Source of the DNA: CAWKGV01 sp963849305
Lineage (GTDB): Bacteria > Pseudomonadota > Alphaproteobacteria > Acetobacterales > Acetobacteraceae
Length of the DNA: 64,000 bases
NCBI GenBank assembly: GCA_963849305.1
Contig: CAWKGV010000025.1
Location: 12,987-76,986 of the forward strand
Reading direction: 5' to 3'
Under the pieces are notes generated by a model. That model was not told the DNA's origin and did not search any database. It worked only from the letters and a program-made list of their open reading frames with translations. Below are positions 1 to 9,408 of the stretch, one piece after another. Position numbers and translations under genes: made by a program. Every line of letters starts with the position of its first letter. The stretch's first letter is position 1.

Positions 1-642
1 CGTCGGCGCGTCCGCCTTCCGTGTGGGTTGGCCGTCCACCGCCATGACAATATCGCCCGGGCGAATGCCGGCGTTCGCGCCCGGCCCCTCGGGCACGACC
101 GCTCTGACCAGGATTACCTGGCCCTTTCGGACGAGAGTGAGCCCAGCGCCGGCCGCACCCCTTTGGCGGGTCGCCTCCTCGATCGCCTGGGCCGGCGGGA
201 TGTAGCGGGAATAGGGATCGAGGTGGTTGAACAGTTCATCGAGGAAGCTTTGGATAACCCCCGGGGTGCGAGCCTGGCGAACGATGGGCGAGACGGTCCA
301 GGCCGCTTCGGCGACAGTCACCGCGAGCCGCGCCCATTGGTCGGCCGAGTCGGCCGCCGGCAGCGGGGCGGCGAACAGCTCGCGGCCAGGGATGGAAAGG
401 CGAACAACCCCGTCGCGCGATTGGGTGGTCAGGTCGGGGTCGAGCGCCGTCAGGCCGCGCAAGCCCCAGACCGTCAGTTCGGGCAACGTCACCGGATCGA
501 GCGCGCGCGGTTCGATGAAGGCCAGCGCGGCGGCCAGCACTCTTTCGGAGAGCGAGGCATCGAATCCCGGAGCAGCGGCTGGCGCCGCAACGGCGGGGGT
601 GACCAAAAAGAGCGATATCAAAACGAGTCCGAGGCGACTCAT
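1..642 (-). CDS. S41-family carboxyl-terminal processing peptidase (5' part only)
   Basis: Only the first 214 codons are in the window; the gene runs off base 1. The ATG at 642 opens a clear Sec signal peptide (basic MSRLG, hydrophobic LVLISLFLV, likely cut after AVAA). The segment LDPYSRYIPP at residues 141-150 is the usual lead-in to the PDZ domain of S41 proteases, and the PDZ carboxylate-loop region is visible as GIRPGDIVMAVDGQP at 192-206. The catalytic Ser/Lys domain would lie further 3' and cannot be judged. Family members are periplasmic or membrane-associated proteases that cut near the C-terminus of their substrates. It lies on the same strand as rnr, 130 bases downstream, with a small hairpin in the gap. 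Family assignment is firm; the substrate is unknown. Confidence 0.85.
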   Translation of the reverse strand, partial: MSRLGLVLISLFLVTPAVAAPAAAPGFDASLSERVLAAALAFIEPRALDPVTLPELTVWGLRGLTALDPDLTTQSRDGVVRLSIPGRELFAAPLPAADSADQWARLAVTVAEAAWTVSPIVRQARTPGVIQSFLDELFNHLDPYSRYIPPAQAIEEATRQRGAAGAGLTLVRKGQVILVRAVVPEGPGANAGIRPGDIVMAVDGQPTRKADAPT

Positions 643-687
643 ACCTAACGGCCCAATCTTTTCACTCTGCGGGCCCCCTGCCCCGAC

Positions 688-708
688 CCCCTCCTACAAG
701 GGGAGGGG
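688..708. repeat. GC-rich hairpin between rnr and the S41 peptidase gene
   Basis: CCCCTCC at 688-694 pairs with GGAGGGG at 702-708 around a 7-base loop. It lies downstream of the rnr stop and just upstream of the peptidase start. It could terminate rnr transcription or be a dispersed palindrome. There is no T run, so it is not a standard intrinsic terminator. Confidence 0.35.
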
Positions 709-772
709 AGCAGCAGCCGCGCCAGCCGATCGATGAGACAGAATGACTACGTCCAAGGAGCCGTTGGCATCA

Positions 773-2809
773 TCAGTGCCGGGACCGCTTCCCCGATTTT
801 CCGCCGTCCCCACTGGCTCGGCGAGGTGGTACACCCTGCATGAGTTGGAATACTAACCCGCCCGTGGCCGGGCTCGCCTCGGCCAGCCGCACCTCGACCT
901 GCTCGGCCAGCCGGAAGGTGACGCGCGTGCGCCGGCCGGTCAGCGTCTGTTCACGCTCGTCATGAAACCAGAAATCGTCTGGAAGCAACGAGCGCGGAAC
1001 GATCCCGCTGGCGCCGGTTTCCGGTAACGTGACGAAGAGGCCGAAGCGCGTCACGCCCGAGATGCGGGCCGCGAACAAAGAGCCTACCTGGTCGGCCATG
1101 AAGGCGGCGAGATAGCGGTCGATCGCGTCGCGCTCCGCGAGCTGGGCGCGGCGCTCCGTGGCGGTCACATGCGCCGCGGTGTCCTCTAATGCGACGTCCT
1201 CCGCCGTCCCCAGTCCACCAGGACCGAGGCGCAGTGCCCGGATCAGGCTGCGATGCACGAGCAGGTCGGCGTAGCGGCGGATCGGGCTGGTGAAATGGGC
1301 GTATCGCGGCAGCACCAGACCGAAATGACCGATATTGTCGGGGTTGTAGGCGGCCTGGGACTGGCTGCGCAGCATCACCTCGTTGACCAAGCTCGCTTCC
1401 GGCGTCCCCGCGAACCGACGCAGCACGCGGTCGAGATCGCGTGGATGCAATTGGTCGCTGGCTGGCAGCGTAATCCCAAGCCCGCCGAGGAAGACGCGCA
1501 GGCCCTCCAGCTTCTCCGCCGACGGCGGGGCATGGACCCGATAGATGCAGGGAGCGTGGCGACGTTCCAGCTCCTCGGCCGCGGCGACGTTGGCGAGGAT
1601 CATGAACTCTTCGATTAGCCGGTGGCTGTCGAGGCGCGGCCGGGGCACGACCGAGGCGACCCGGCCCGCGGAATCGAGCGTCACCTTGCGCTCCGGCAAG
1701 TCGAGATCGAGCGTGCCGCGCCGTTGGCGGGCCGCGAGCAGCGCGCGGAAGGCGCCGTAGAGATGGGCGAGTGCCGGTCCGAGCGTTGCATCGCCGAGGG
1801 TATGGTTGCCATCGGCAACAGCCTGGACCTGCTCGTAGGTGAGACGCGCGGCGCTGCGCATCAGCCCGCGCCCGAACCGCTGATCGAGTTTGCGCCCGTC
1901 CGAGGCGATGCGCAGCTCGGCGAACAGGCAGCCGCGATCCTCCTTCGGGCGCAAGCTGCACCAGCCGTTGGACAGCGCCTCCGGCAGCATCGGCACCACC
2001 CGGTCGGGGAAATACACGCTATTGCCCCGCTCGCGTGCCGCGCGGTCAAGCGCCGATCCGGGGCGGACGTAATGGGCCACGTCGGCAATCGCCACGATCA
2101 GCCGGAACCCTCCTGGCGATAGGGAATTGTCAGGTTCGGCGAACACCGCATCATCGAAGTCCCGCGCGTCCTCGCCGTCGATCGTGACCAGCGGAACGTC
2201 GCGCAGGTCTCGCCGTCGCCCCACCGGTGCCGCGACCGCTTGGCTGGCCTCTGACAGCGCCGCTTCGGGAAATACGTGCGGGATGTCGTGGGTGGCGATG
2301 GAAATAAGGCTCACGGAACGCGCGTCGCCCATGCGCCCGAGCCGTTCGACGACGCGCGCCGGTTTGAGGCCGAATCGTTGATGGTCCGCAAGCGGTTCGG
2401 CGAGCACGATCTCGCCCGCTTCGGCGCCGGCGTCCTCGTCGGCCGGCACCACCCATTCCGCCTTGGCCCTCCGGTCGGTGGGCAGGATGCGGTTGGTGGG
2501 CCGGCCCGGCCGGAAAATGCCGAGCACGCGGGCGGGCGTTTCCGCTAGGCGCTTGAGCGTGCGCCCCTCGTATCGGCCGGGGCCGGCCGAGCGCAGGCGC
2601 GCCAGCACACGCTGGCCCGGCGCAAGCGCCGGCCGTCCGTGCGGCTCGGGGGCCATGAGGATTAGTGGCGGCGGACCTTCGTTGTCCCACGTGACAGGAC
2701 GGGCGAGCGCATCGCCGTCGGGATCAGTTCCGGTGACGAGCACCACCGTCGTCTCGGGCAGTCCGGCGCCCCGAGGCCGATGAGCCGGGTCGCGCCTATG
2801 CTGTGCCAA
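773..2809 (-). CDS. rnr: Ribonuclease R (RNB/S1 exoribonuclease), short N-terminus
   Basis: A 678-residue 3'-5' exoribonuclease for structured RNA. The RNB catalytic signature is at about 210-225 (DGEDARDFDDAVF, with the metal-binding Asp residues). RNB-domain sequence continues to about 560, including SPIRRYADLLVHR, and an S1 domain follows near 585-650 (ARISGVTRFGLFVTLPETGA), with a basic tail. The frame opens with TTG at 2809, directly after an in-frame TAA. The protein begins inside what is normally the first cold-shock region, so the N-terminal helix-turn-helix segment of about 70 residues common in this family is absent. The upstream gene topA ends only 32 bases away, so there is no room for it. 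It is the last gene of the plsY-dprA-topA-rnr group. Identity is sure; whether the short N-terminus is native is not. Confidence 0.9.
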   Translation of the reverse strand: MAQHRRDPAHRPRGAGLPETTVVLVTGTDPDGDALARPVTWDNEGPPPLILMAPEPHGRPALAPGQRVLARLRSAGPGRYEGRTLKRLAETPARVLGIFRPGRPTNRILPTDRRAKAEWVVPADEDAGAEAGEIVLAEPLADHQRFGLKPARVVERLGRMGDARSVSLISIATHDIPHVFPEAALSEASQAVAAPVGRRRDLRDVPLVTIDGEDARDFDDAVFAEPDNSLSPGGFRLIVAIADVAHYVRPGSALDRAARERGNSVYFPDRVVPMLPEALSNGWCSLRPKEDRGCLFAELRIASDGRKLDQRFGRGLMRSAARLTYEQVQAVADGNHTLGDATLGPALAHLYGAFRALLAARQRRGTLDLDLPERKVTLDSAGRVASVVPRPRLDSHRLIEEFMILANVAAAEELERRHAPCIYRVHAPPSAEKLEGLRVFLGGLGITLPASDQLHPRDLDRVLRRFAGTPEASLVNEVMLRSQSQAAYNPDNIGHFGLVLPRYAHFTSPIRRYADLLVHRSLIRALRLGPGGLGTAEDVALEDTAAHVTATERRAQLAERDAIDRYLAAFMADQVGSLFAARISGVTRFGLFVTLPETGASGIVPRSLLPDDFWFHDEREQTLTGRRTRVTFRLAEQVEVRLAEASPATGGLVFQLMQGVPPRRASGDGGKSGKRSRH

Positions 2810-2841
2810 TTACCACCCGCGAATGAATGAGCTGCTCTGTC

Positions 2842-5602
2842 TCACTCGGCGGCTCGTCTCGGTGTAGCTCGCTTGGCTATCTTCTTTGGTGCGCCAGACT
2901 TCTTGCCGGCGGGCTTCTTGGAGGTGGCTTTACGCGCCGCGGTCTTGACGGTCCGCTGGGCTGGCTGCTTCGCCGTCGGGGCCGCCTTCCCTGGCACCGG
3001 CTGCGGGGCCGCCTTCCCTGGCACCGGCTGCGGGGCCGCCCTCTTCTGCCCGCCGCGCGCCTGCTTACGCGCCGCCGCGCCGCGCGGCTTGAGTTGCTTG
3101 CCCTTCTCGGCCAACAGGGCGAGCGCGTCGGCGAGCGTCACCTCCTCCATTGTGGTGCCGCGCGGGAGGTTGGCGACGGTGGCGCCGTGCTGCACGAACG
3201 GGCCAAACCGGCCCTTGCGGACGGCGACCGGCTGCTTGTCCGACGGATGCAGCCCGAGCGTGCGGATGTTGGCCATCTTCTTGGCGAGCAGATCCACCGC
3301 CCGGTTGATGCCGACGGTCAGCACGTCGTCGTCGCGATCGAGCGAACCGTACACGGCGCCCATCCGCACATACGGGCCGAACCGGCCGATCCCGGCCTCG
3401 ATGGTCTCGCGCGTCTCGGGATGGATGCCGATGACCCGGGGCAAGGACAACAGCCCGATCGCCTGTTCTAGCGTGATCTGCTCGCCGTCCATCCCGCGCG
3501 GCAGCGAGGTGCGCTTGGGCTTGGGCGCCTTCTTGTCCTCGCTCGCCTCCCCCTGCTGGACATAGAGCCCATACGGGCCGCGACGGACAGTGATCTCCTC
3601 GCCGGTCTCGGGGTTCGGGCCGAGCGTCCGCATTCCTTCCTTCAGGGTCTCGCCCTGCTCCTCGCCGGTCTCGATCGCGAGCCGGCGGGTGAACTGGCAA
3701 GCGGGGTAGTTCGAGCAGCCGATGAAGCTGCCGTAGCGGCCGAGCTTGAGCCCGAGCCGCCCGTTGCCGCACGCCGGGCAGGCGCGCGGGTCCGACCCGT
3801 CCTCGCGGGCGGGAAAGAAATGCGGCCCGAGATCCTGGTCGAGCGCGGCGATCACATCGCTGATCTTCAGATCCCTGGTCTGCTCGACGGCGCGGGAGAA
3901 CTCCTCCCAGAAGGCGCGCATGACGGCGCGCCAGTCGGCCTCACCATCGGCGATGTCGTCGAGCTTCTCCTCCATGTCCGCGGTGAAGCCGGTCTCGACG
4001 TAGTGGTCGAAGAAGCTGGTCAGGAACGCCGTGACCAGCCGGCCGCGATCTTCGGGCAGGAAGCGGCGCTTCTCCAGCCGCACGTATTTGCGGTCCTGCA
4101 ACACCGAGAGGATCGAGGCATACGTGGAGGGGCGGCCGATGCCCAGCTCCTCCAGCTTCTTGACCAGGCTGGCTTCGGAAAATCGGGGCGGCGGTTGGGT
4201 GAAATGCTGCGTGGCGTCCACCGCCCCACGCTCTAGCGGGTCGCGTTCGGCCATCGGCGGCAGCATCCGGCCGTCTTCGTCCTCGGCCGCGTCGTCCTGA
4301 TCCTCGCGGTAAAGCTTGAGGAACCCGTCAAAAGCCACGACCGAGCCGGTGGCGCGCAGCCGGATACCCCCTTGCTGGCCGTTGATGCCGTTGGTCACGT
4401 CCACCGTGACCTGGTCCAGCTCCGCCGATTGCATCTGCGAGGCCACGGCGCGCTTCCAGATTAGCTCGTAAAGCCGGCGCTGGTCGGCGCTTAGGGACGG
4501 CGCCACGCTCTCCGGCGTGCGCCCGACATCGGTCGGACGGATCGCCTCGTGCGCCTCCTGCGCGTTCTTTGCCTTGCTCGTGTATTCGCGGGGGGCGGCC
4601 GGCAGGTAGTCGGGGCCGTTTGCTGCCAACACGTGCTCGCGGATCGACGCGATCGCCTCGCGGGCCATCTGCACGCCATCGGTGCGCATGTAGGTGATCA
4701 GCCCGACGCTTTCGCCGCCCACGTCCATGCCTTCGTAAAGCTGCTGTGCGGTCCGCATCGTCTGCTGCGCGCCGAACCCCAGCTTGCGCGAGGCCTCCTG
4801 CTGCAAGGTGGAGGTCGTGAAGGGGGCCGGCGGGTTGCGCTTGACCCGCTTGCGCTCGACCCAGCCGACCTGGAACCGGCCCCCCTCGACCGCCGCCTTG
4901 GCGCGGAGCGCGGCGGCCTCGGTGGTCAGGTCGAACTGGTCGAGCTTGCGGCCGTCGAGATGGGTGAGCCGGGCGGTGAACGGGGCGCCTGCCGGTGTGG
5001 TGAATGCAGCCTCAACCGTCCAGGTACTCGCGCGGGCGAAAGATCTCGATCTCCGCCTCGCGCTCGCAGATCAGCCGCAAGGCGACCGATTGCACGCGCC
5101 CGGCACTGCGGCTGCCCGGCAGCTTGCGCCAAAGAACCGGCGAGAGCGTGAAGCCCACGAGGTAGTCAAGCGCCCGGCGGGCGAGATATGCCTCGATCAA
5201 CGGCTGGTCGAGGTCGCGCGGATGCGCGATGGCGGCACGGATGGCGCTGCGGGTGATCTCGTTGAAGGTGATCCGCCGGACATCGACGCCCTTCAGGGCG
5301 CGCTTTTCGTCCAGCATGGCGCGCACATGCCACGAAATCGCCTCCCCCTCGCGGTCGGGGTCCGTGGCGAGATACAAGGTGCTCGCGCCCTTGAGCGCCT
5401 TGGCGATAGCGCTGACTTGCCTTTCCCCCCGAACGTCCGCCTCCCAGTCCATGGCAAAATCCTGGTCGGGGCGGACCGAGCCATCCTTGGGCGGCAGATC
5501 CCGGACATGGCCGAAGCTCGCCAGAACGGTGAACTTGTCACCGAGATAGCGATTGATCGTCTTGGCCTTGGCGGGAGATTCGACTACAACGACGTCGGGC
5601 AT
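2842..5602 (-). CDS. topA: DNA topoisomerase I, reading frame broken by one extra base near 5023
   Basis: Type IA topoisomerase that relaxes negative supercoils. The first 196 codons (5602 to 5012) hold the TOPRIM domain: VVESPAKAKTINRYLG at the start, then ATDPDREGEAISWH with the acidic metal ligands. This frame ends in TGA at 5012-5014 after FRPREYLDG. The next frame picks up exactly there as WTVEAAFTTPAG and runs to 2842 through the catalytic tyrosine region GLITYMRTDG, a four-cysteine zinc motif (CPACGNGRLG...CSNYPAC), several topoisomerase C-terminal repeats and a Lys/Ala-rich tail with a doubled AAPQPVPGK unit. Dropping one C at 5023-5024 restores REYWTVEAAF and a single protein of about 919 residues, normal for Alphaproteobacteria. 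As topA is normally needed for growth, a sequence error is the likeliest cause. It is 26 bases from dprA. Confidence 0.93.
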
Positions 5603-5628
5603 TTTGTCCTGTCGGTTGGCCGGGGCGG

Positions 5629-6810
5629 TTATGGCAGGAGCGCGATTCGTGCTCCCGGCAGGCTCTCAATCCGCCCCGCCAGTTCCAGTTCCAGCAGTGC
5701 CGCCATCACGGCGGCGGGAGAGAACTGGCAGCGGCGCACCACGTCGTCAACAGCCGTCGGAGCTGCATCAAGCAATTCAACTACTTGCAGTCGGGCAGCA
5801 TCCAGGCTGGAAGGTGGTTCGGGCGGCTCCTCCCAGGCCGGCGCAGATTCGGCGAGGCGGTCCGGCGTGCCCCTCGCCGCTCCATTGGCGAATAGCGGAG
5901 CGCGGGCCAGGCCCTGCCGCAGCGGATGGTCCGGGAGATTCGCAAGCACGTCTTCCGCGGTCTCGGTCAGGTGCGCGCCCTGGCGAATCAGGTCATTGGA
6001 CCCGCGCGCGCGCGGGTCCAATGGGGAACCTGGGACCGCGAACAGCTCACGCCCAGCCTCTTGGGCGAGCCGGGCGGTAATCAGGCTGCCGGAGCGCGGC
6101 GCCGCCTCGATCACCACCACTCCCAGGGCGAGACCGGCGATCAGGCGGTTGCGGCGCGGGAAATGGCGCGCTTGCGGGACGGTGCCGAGCGGCGCCTCGG
6201 AGATGACCGCGCCCTGCTGGGCAATTCGGCGCTGCAAGTCGGCGTGCTCGGGCGGATAGGGGCAATCGAGCGCGCCGGCGACCGCAGCGATCGTGCTGCC
6301 GCCGCGCAAGGCGCCCTGATGGGCGGCGGCATCCACGCCGCGCGCGAGGCCGGAGACGACAATCAGGCCGGCGGTCGCCAATTCTTCAGCTAGCGTTTCG
6401 GCCATGCGCTGGCCGTTGGCGGAGGCGTTCCGGCCGCCGACCAACGCCACCGCGCGCGCGGAGAGCGTCCGCACGTCTCCGAGTGCTGCCAGCACCGGCG
6501 GCGCATCATCGAGCAGGGCCAGCAGCGACGGGTAATCCGGCCGGCCAAGGATCAGCAGCCTGCCGCCGAGTTTCGCCAACCGTTCCAGCTCGCGCGCGAT
6601 TTCCCCCTCAGTGGGAACAGCCGGCGCCCCGGTCTTCCCGCCGGCGCGGGCCAGGGCAGGAAGCGCCTCGATGGCAGCGGCGGCCGAGCCGTAGCGGGCC
6701 AGCATTCGACGATAGGCGACCGGCCCGACACCCTCGGCGCGGGCGAGCCGGAGGTGATCGCGGGTGTCGTTCAGCCCGTCCTTGCGGCGCATCGAAGGCT
6801 CCCCGTTCAC
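5629..6810 (-). CDS. dprA: DNA-processing protein DprA
   Basis: 393 residues. DprA binds incoming single-stranded DNA and loads RecA during natural transformation. The N-terminal SAM-like region (LRLARAEGVGPVAYRRMLAR) is followed by the Rossmann-like core with ALVGGRNASANGQRMAE, VVSGLARGVDAAAHQGAL and FPRRNRLIAGLALGVVVIEA. The C-terminal winged helix is in AAPTAVDDVVRRCQFSPAAV. The start at 6810 overlaps the plsY stop by 4 bases (ATGA), suggesting translational coupling; a second Met at 6792 is possible. topA begins 26 bases downstream, giving the plsY-dprA-topA-rnr order common in Alphaproteobacteria. Presence of dprA alone does not prove competence, since no com genes are in view. Confidence 0.93.
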   Translation of the reverse strand: MNGEPSMRRKDGLNDTRDHLRLARAEGVGPVAYRRMLARYGSAAAAIEALPALARAGGKTGAPAVPTEGEIARELERLAKLGGRLLILGRPDYPSLLALLDDAPPVLAALGDVRTLSARAVALVGGRNASANGQRMAETLAEELATAGLIVVSGLARGVDAAAHQGALRGGSTIAAVAGALDCPYPPEHADLQRRIAQQGAVISEAPLGTVPQARHFPRRNRLIAGLALGVVVIEAAPRSGSLITARLAQEAGRELFAVPGSPLDPRARGSNDLIRQGAHLTETAEDVLANLPDHPLRQGLARAPLFANGAARGTPDRLAESAPAWEEPPEPPSSLDAARLQVVELLDAAPTAVDDVVRRCQFSPAAVMAALLELELAGRIESLPGARIALLP

Positions 6811-7388
6811 GCCTTGGCGCCGATTCGCGGCTCCGTGCCGGCGAGCAGCCGGCGGATGTTGGCGTGATGTCGGGCGAACACAACCACGGCAATCGCCAAG
6901 GAAAGCTTAACGAGGCCGCCGTCGGCAAGCGCCCAGGCGAACAGCGGCGTGAGCGCGAAGGCGGCCAGGGCCGATAGCGAGGAGATGCGCGCGAGCTTCG
7001 CCGTGACGAGCCAGGTCGCGCAGGCGAGCACGCCGACCGGCCAGGCGGCGGCGAGCAGCACGCCGAGCCCAGTCGCCACGCCCTTGCCGCCGCGAAAGCC
7101 GAGCCAGACGGGGAATAAATGCCCGAGCACGGCCCCGCCTCCGGCCCACAACCCGGCCTCGTGTCCCGCGAGCCAGAAGCCGAGCAGCACCGCCACGGCG
7201 CCTTTTACGGCGTCGAGCAACAGCGTCGTGGCCGCCAGTCCCTTGCGGCCGGTGCGCAGCACGTTGGTTGCGCCAATACTGCCGGAGCCAATGCCGCGGA
7301 TATCGCCGAGTCCCGCGGCGCGGGTGAGCAGCCAGCCGAACGGGATCGAGCCGAGCGCGTAGCCCAGGACAATGTAGAGCGGCGGCAC
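6807..7388 (-). CDS. plsY: Acyl-phosphate glycerol-3-phosphate acyltransferase PlsY
   Basis: 193-residue inner-membrane enzyme that transfers an acyl group from acyl-phosphate to glycerol-3-phosphate, the first step of phospholipid synthesis. Conserved elements are the N-terminal GSIPFGWLL, IGSGSIGATNVLRTGRK, the glycine-rich PVWLGFRGGKGVATGLG and the C-terminal HHANIRRLLAGTE. About five hydrophobic segments alternate with these cytoplasmic motifs. Translation starts with GTG at 7388. It overlaps dprA by 4 bases. The upstream Uma2 gene ends 5 bases before it on the same strand, so they may be co-transcribed. Confidence 0.95.
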   Translation of the reverse strand: MPPLYIVLGYALGSIPFGWLLTRAAGLGDIRGIGSGSIGATNVLRTGRKGLAATTLLLDAVKGAVAVLLGFWLAGHEAGLWAGGGAVLGHLFPVWLGFRGGKGVATGLGVLLAAAWPVGVLACATWLVTAKLARISSLSALAAFALTPLFAWALADGGLVKLSLAIAVVVFARHHANIRRLLAGTEPRIGAKA

Positions 7389-7392
7389 TCGT

Positions 7393-7977
7393 CTAGCCGG
7401 TCGACGTCGTGCGATACGCGGCCGCGAGGGCTAGCTCCAGCCCGATGCTTTCCAGGTGCAGCGTTTCGCCGGGGCCGATCACCGCGGGCGTCTCAGGCCA
7501 ATTGCCGTCCGGCGCGCGCTGCAACAGGTCGGCGCGCATTTCGGTGCTGGAGATCACCAGGATGTCCGCGACGCTCGGGATAGTCGTGTAGGTCCAGACA
7601 TTCGCCCAAGTCTCGGCGGCATTGGAAGGCGACAGGATCTCGACCAGCAGCACCGGGTCGGTCATCAGTCGCTCGCGGCCGGGCGGAGAGCAGGTTACCG
7701 CAAGGTCCGGGATGCGGACATTGTGGGCGGCGCGGACCCGCGGCACAACGCCGGCATTCACGATCAGACGGCACCGGCTGCCGGACTGGACTAGGTGGTT
7801 GCCAATCAGGCGGGCCAGCTCTGCCTGGATCGCGCCGTGTGCCTCGGTGGCGGGCGCCATAGCCTCGGGCACCCCGTCGCGGAGTTGCCACAATCGCCCG
7901 GAGCGGTCGCCGCTATCCCACGCCAGGAACTCGGCGACGGTCTGGCGTTCCGGGCACGGTTTGCGCAGGGCGACCAT
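7393..7977 (-). CDS. Uma2-family endonuclease-like protein
   Basis: 194 residues with the Uma2 (DUF820) fold, a PD-(D/E)XK nuclease-like domain of unknown cell role that is often found in many copies in cyanobacteria and in some Alphaproteobacteria. The core is visible as VRIPDLAVTCSPP (Asp) followed by PVLLVEILSPSNAAET (Glu), and an N-terminal region LRDGVPEAMAPATEAHGAIQ. The usual Lys after the EILSPS strand is not obvious, so catalysis is uncertain. ATG at 7977. It lies directly upstream of plsY. A second, distant Uma2 gene is at 58003. Confidence 0.8.
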   Translation of the reverse strand: MVALRKPCPERQTVAEFLAWDSGDRSGRLWQLRDGVPEAMAPATEAHGAIQAELARLIGNHLVQSGSRCRLIVNAGVVPRVRAAHNVRIPDLAVTCSPPGRERLMTDPVLLVEILSPSNAAETWANVWTYTTIPSVADILVISSTEMRADLLQRAPDGNWPETPAVIGPGETLHLESIGLELALAAAYRTTSTG

Positions 7978-8026
7978 GACTGAATTATACCGGGATGTGG
8001 GGCAAGACTTCCACGGCCTGACACGC

Positions 8027-8452
8027 TTAGGATCGCTTCAACGGGCCGCCCAGCGACCATTCATGCCCGAACGGATCGCGGAGCTTGGCGTAACGTTGGC
8101 CCCAGAACATGTCGTTCGCCGGCATGACCACCACCGCACCCGCTTCGGCCGCGCGCGCGAGCGCGGCATCGACGTCCGGCACCTCCAGATGGATTGTTAT
8201 CGGCGGCGCAACTTGCTCCGAGGGCGCGCGTGAACGTCCCTCGTTGAACTCCGGAAAATCGTCGCACAGCATCACGACGGCGCCGTTCAGGGCGAGCGAG
8301 GCGTGCAGCAGGCGCCTTCCGTCCTCAGCCGGCAACCGGAACACCTCGCGCGCGCCGAACGCCTGTTCCTAGAACCCGATTGCCGCTTGGGCATCGGCCA
8401 CGACGAGATGGGGGGTGACGGGCGGCATCGGCGGGTGCCCTGCTTCCGACAT
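8027..8452 (-). pseudogene. VOC/glyoxalase-family (PhnB-like) protein with an in-frame amber stop
   Basis: Reading from the ATG at 8452 (or 8464) gives a VOC protein start, PPVTPHLVVADAQAAIGF, then TAG at 8371-8369. The same frame goes on as EQAFGAREVFRLPAEDG and ends normally at 8027 with FGHEWSLGGPLKRS, including the metal-ligand-like LRDPFGHEWSL end of PhnB-type proteins. The stop replaces the Tyr usually found in the AIxFYxxAFGA motif of this family, so one base (TAC or TAT to TAG) explains it. The downstream part could only be made from an internal GTG at 8344 (105 residues), lacking the first beta strand. Either a recent pseudogene or a sequence error. It is divergent from the SDR gene. 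Confidence 0.75.
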
Positions 8453-8515
8453 GGCGGTTCTCATCCCTTTGTTCTCGCCGTAACCTATGCGATTAGCGGC
8501 AATCCGGAGGATCAA

Positions 8516-9301
8516 ATGGTCGCAGGCGCACGCACGCCCCTCACCGTCGATCTGAGCGAGGTCAGGGTCGCCATCAGCGCCGGGGCCAACGGCATCGGCA
8601 GGGTCATGGCCGACAGCTTCGCCGCCTGCGGCGCCCGCGTCTTCGTCTCGGACGTGGACGAAGCGGCGCTCGCTGCGTGCGGCCATGCGGGGATGCGCGC
8701 CGACGCTGGGCGGCCATCCGATAACGCCGCCTTCATCGACGCGGCGCTCGGTCATCTCGGCGGGTTGGACGTGCTGGTGAACAACGCCGGGATCGCCGGG
8801 CCCACCGCACGCGTGGAGGAGGTCACGCCGGAGGCGCTGGAGGCGACGCTGCAGGTCGATCTGGCCAGCATGTTCCACTGCGCCCGCCGCGCCATCCCGG
8901 CGCTGCGAGGCGCCGGCGGGGGCGCGATCGTCAATCTCAGCTCGGCGGCGGGGCGTTTCGGCTTCCCGCTGCGCGCGCCCTACTCGGCCGCCAAATGGGG
9001 CGTGATCGGCCTGACCAAGTCGCTCGCGATCGAGCTTGGCCCCGATGGCATCCGCGTCAACGCCATCTTGCCCGGGCCGGTGGACGGGGCGCGCATCCGC
9101 GCTGTGATCAAGGCCAAGGCCGAGGCCGCCGGCATCTCCGAGACCGAGATGGCCGAACGCATGGTCGCCACCACCAGCCTGCGCTGCTTCGTCACCCAGC
9201 AGGACATTGCCAACATGGCGCTTTATCTTGCCAGCCCCTTCGGGGCCACGATCAGCGGGCAGGCGATCAGCGTGGATGCCGACATGCAGACGATGGTTTA
9301 A
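8516..9301 (+). CDS. SDR-family oxidoreductase
   Basis: 261-residue short-chain dehydrogenase. The ATG at 8516 follows a good GGAGG at 8505-8509. The Rossmann glycine motif is SAGANGIGR near residue 20, slightly unusual because the first position is Ser-Ala-Gly rather than Thr-Gly. NNAGIAG is at about 88, the catalytic Ser in LSSAAGR and YSAAKWG gives the Tyr/Lys pair. The C-terminus GQAISVDADMQTMV is typical of the 3-ketoacyl-ACP-reductase-like branch. The substrate cannot be deduced. It is divergently transcribed from the broken VOC gene with a 63-base gap. Confidence 0.9.
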   Translation: MVAGARTPLTVDLSEVRVAISAGANGIGRVMADSFAACGARVFVSDVDEAALAACGHAGMRADAGRPSDNAAFIDAALGHLGGLDVLVNNAGIAGPTARVEEVTPEALEATLQVDLASMFHCARRAIPALRGAGGGAIVNLSSAAGRFGFPLRAPYSAAKWGVIGLTKSLAIELGPDGIRVNAILPGPVDGARIRAVIKAKAEAAGISETEMAERMVATTSLRCFVTQQDIANMALYLASPFGATISGQAISVDADMQTMV

Positions 9302-9408
9302 CGCCGCTCGAGATCCCCCGCTCGGCATCGGTGTGACACTTCGGCAACACGGGTTGCGGCGCGGGGCGGCCTCTGCGATAAAGGCTCAGATTTTCGGCGG
9401 CGCACAAT

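Noticed and set aside
28..736. Two plus-strand frames of 206 and 169 codons at the left end
   Set aside because: They are shadows of the S41 peptidase gene on the minus strand, which has a signal peptide and PDZ motif.
8369..9328. Minus-strand frame of 319 codons opposite the SDR gene
   Set aside because: Only its last 27 or so residues are real (VOC start); the rest mirrors the SDR gene.
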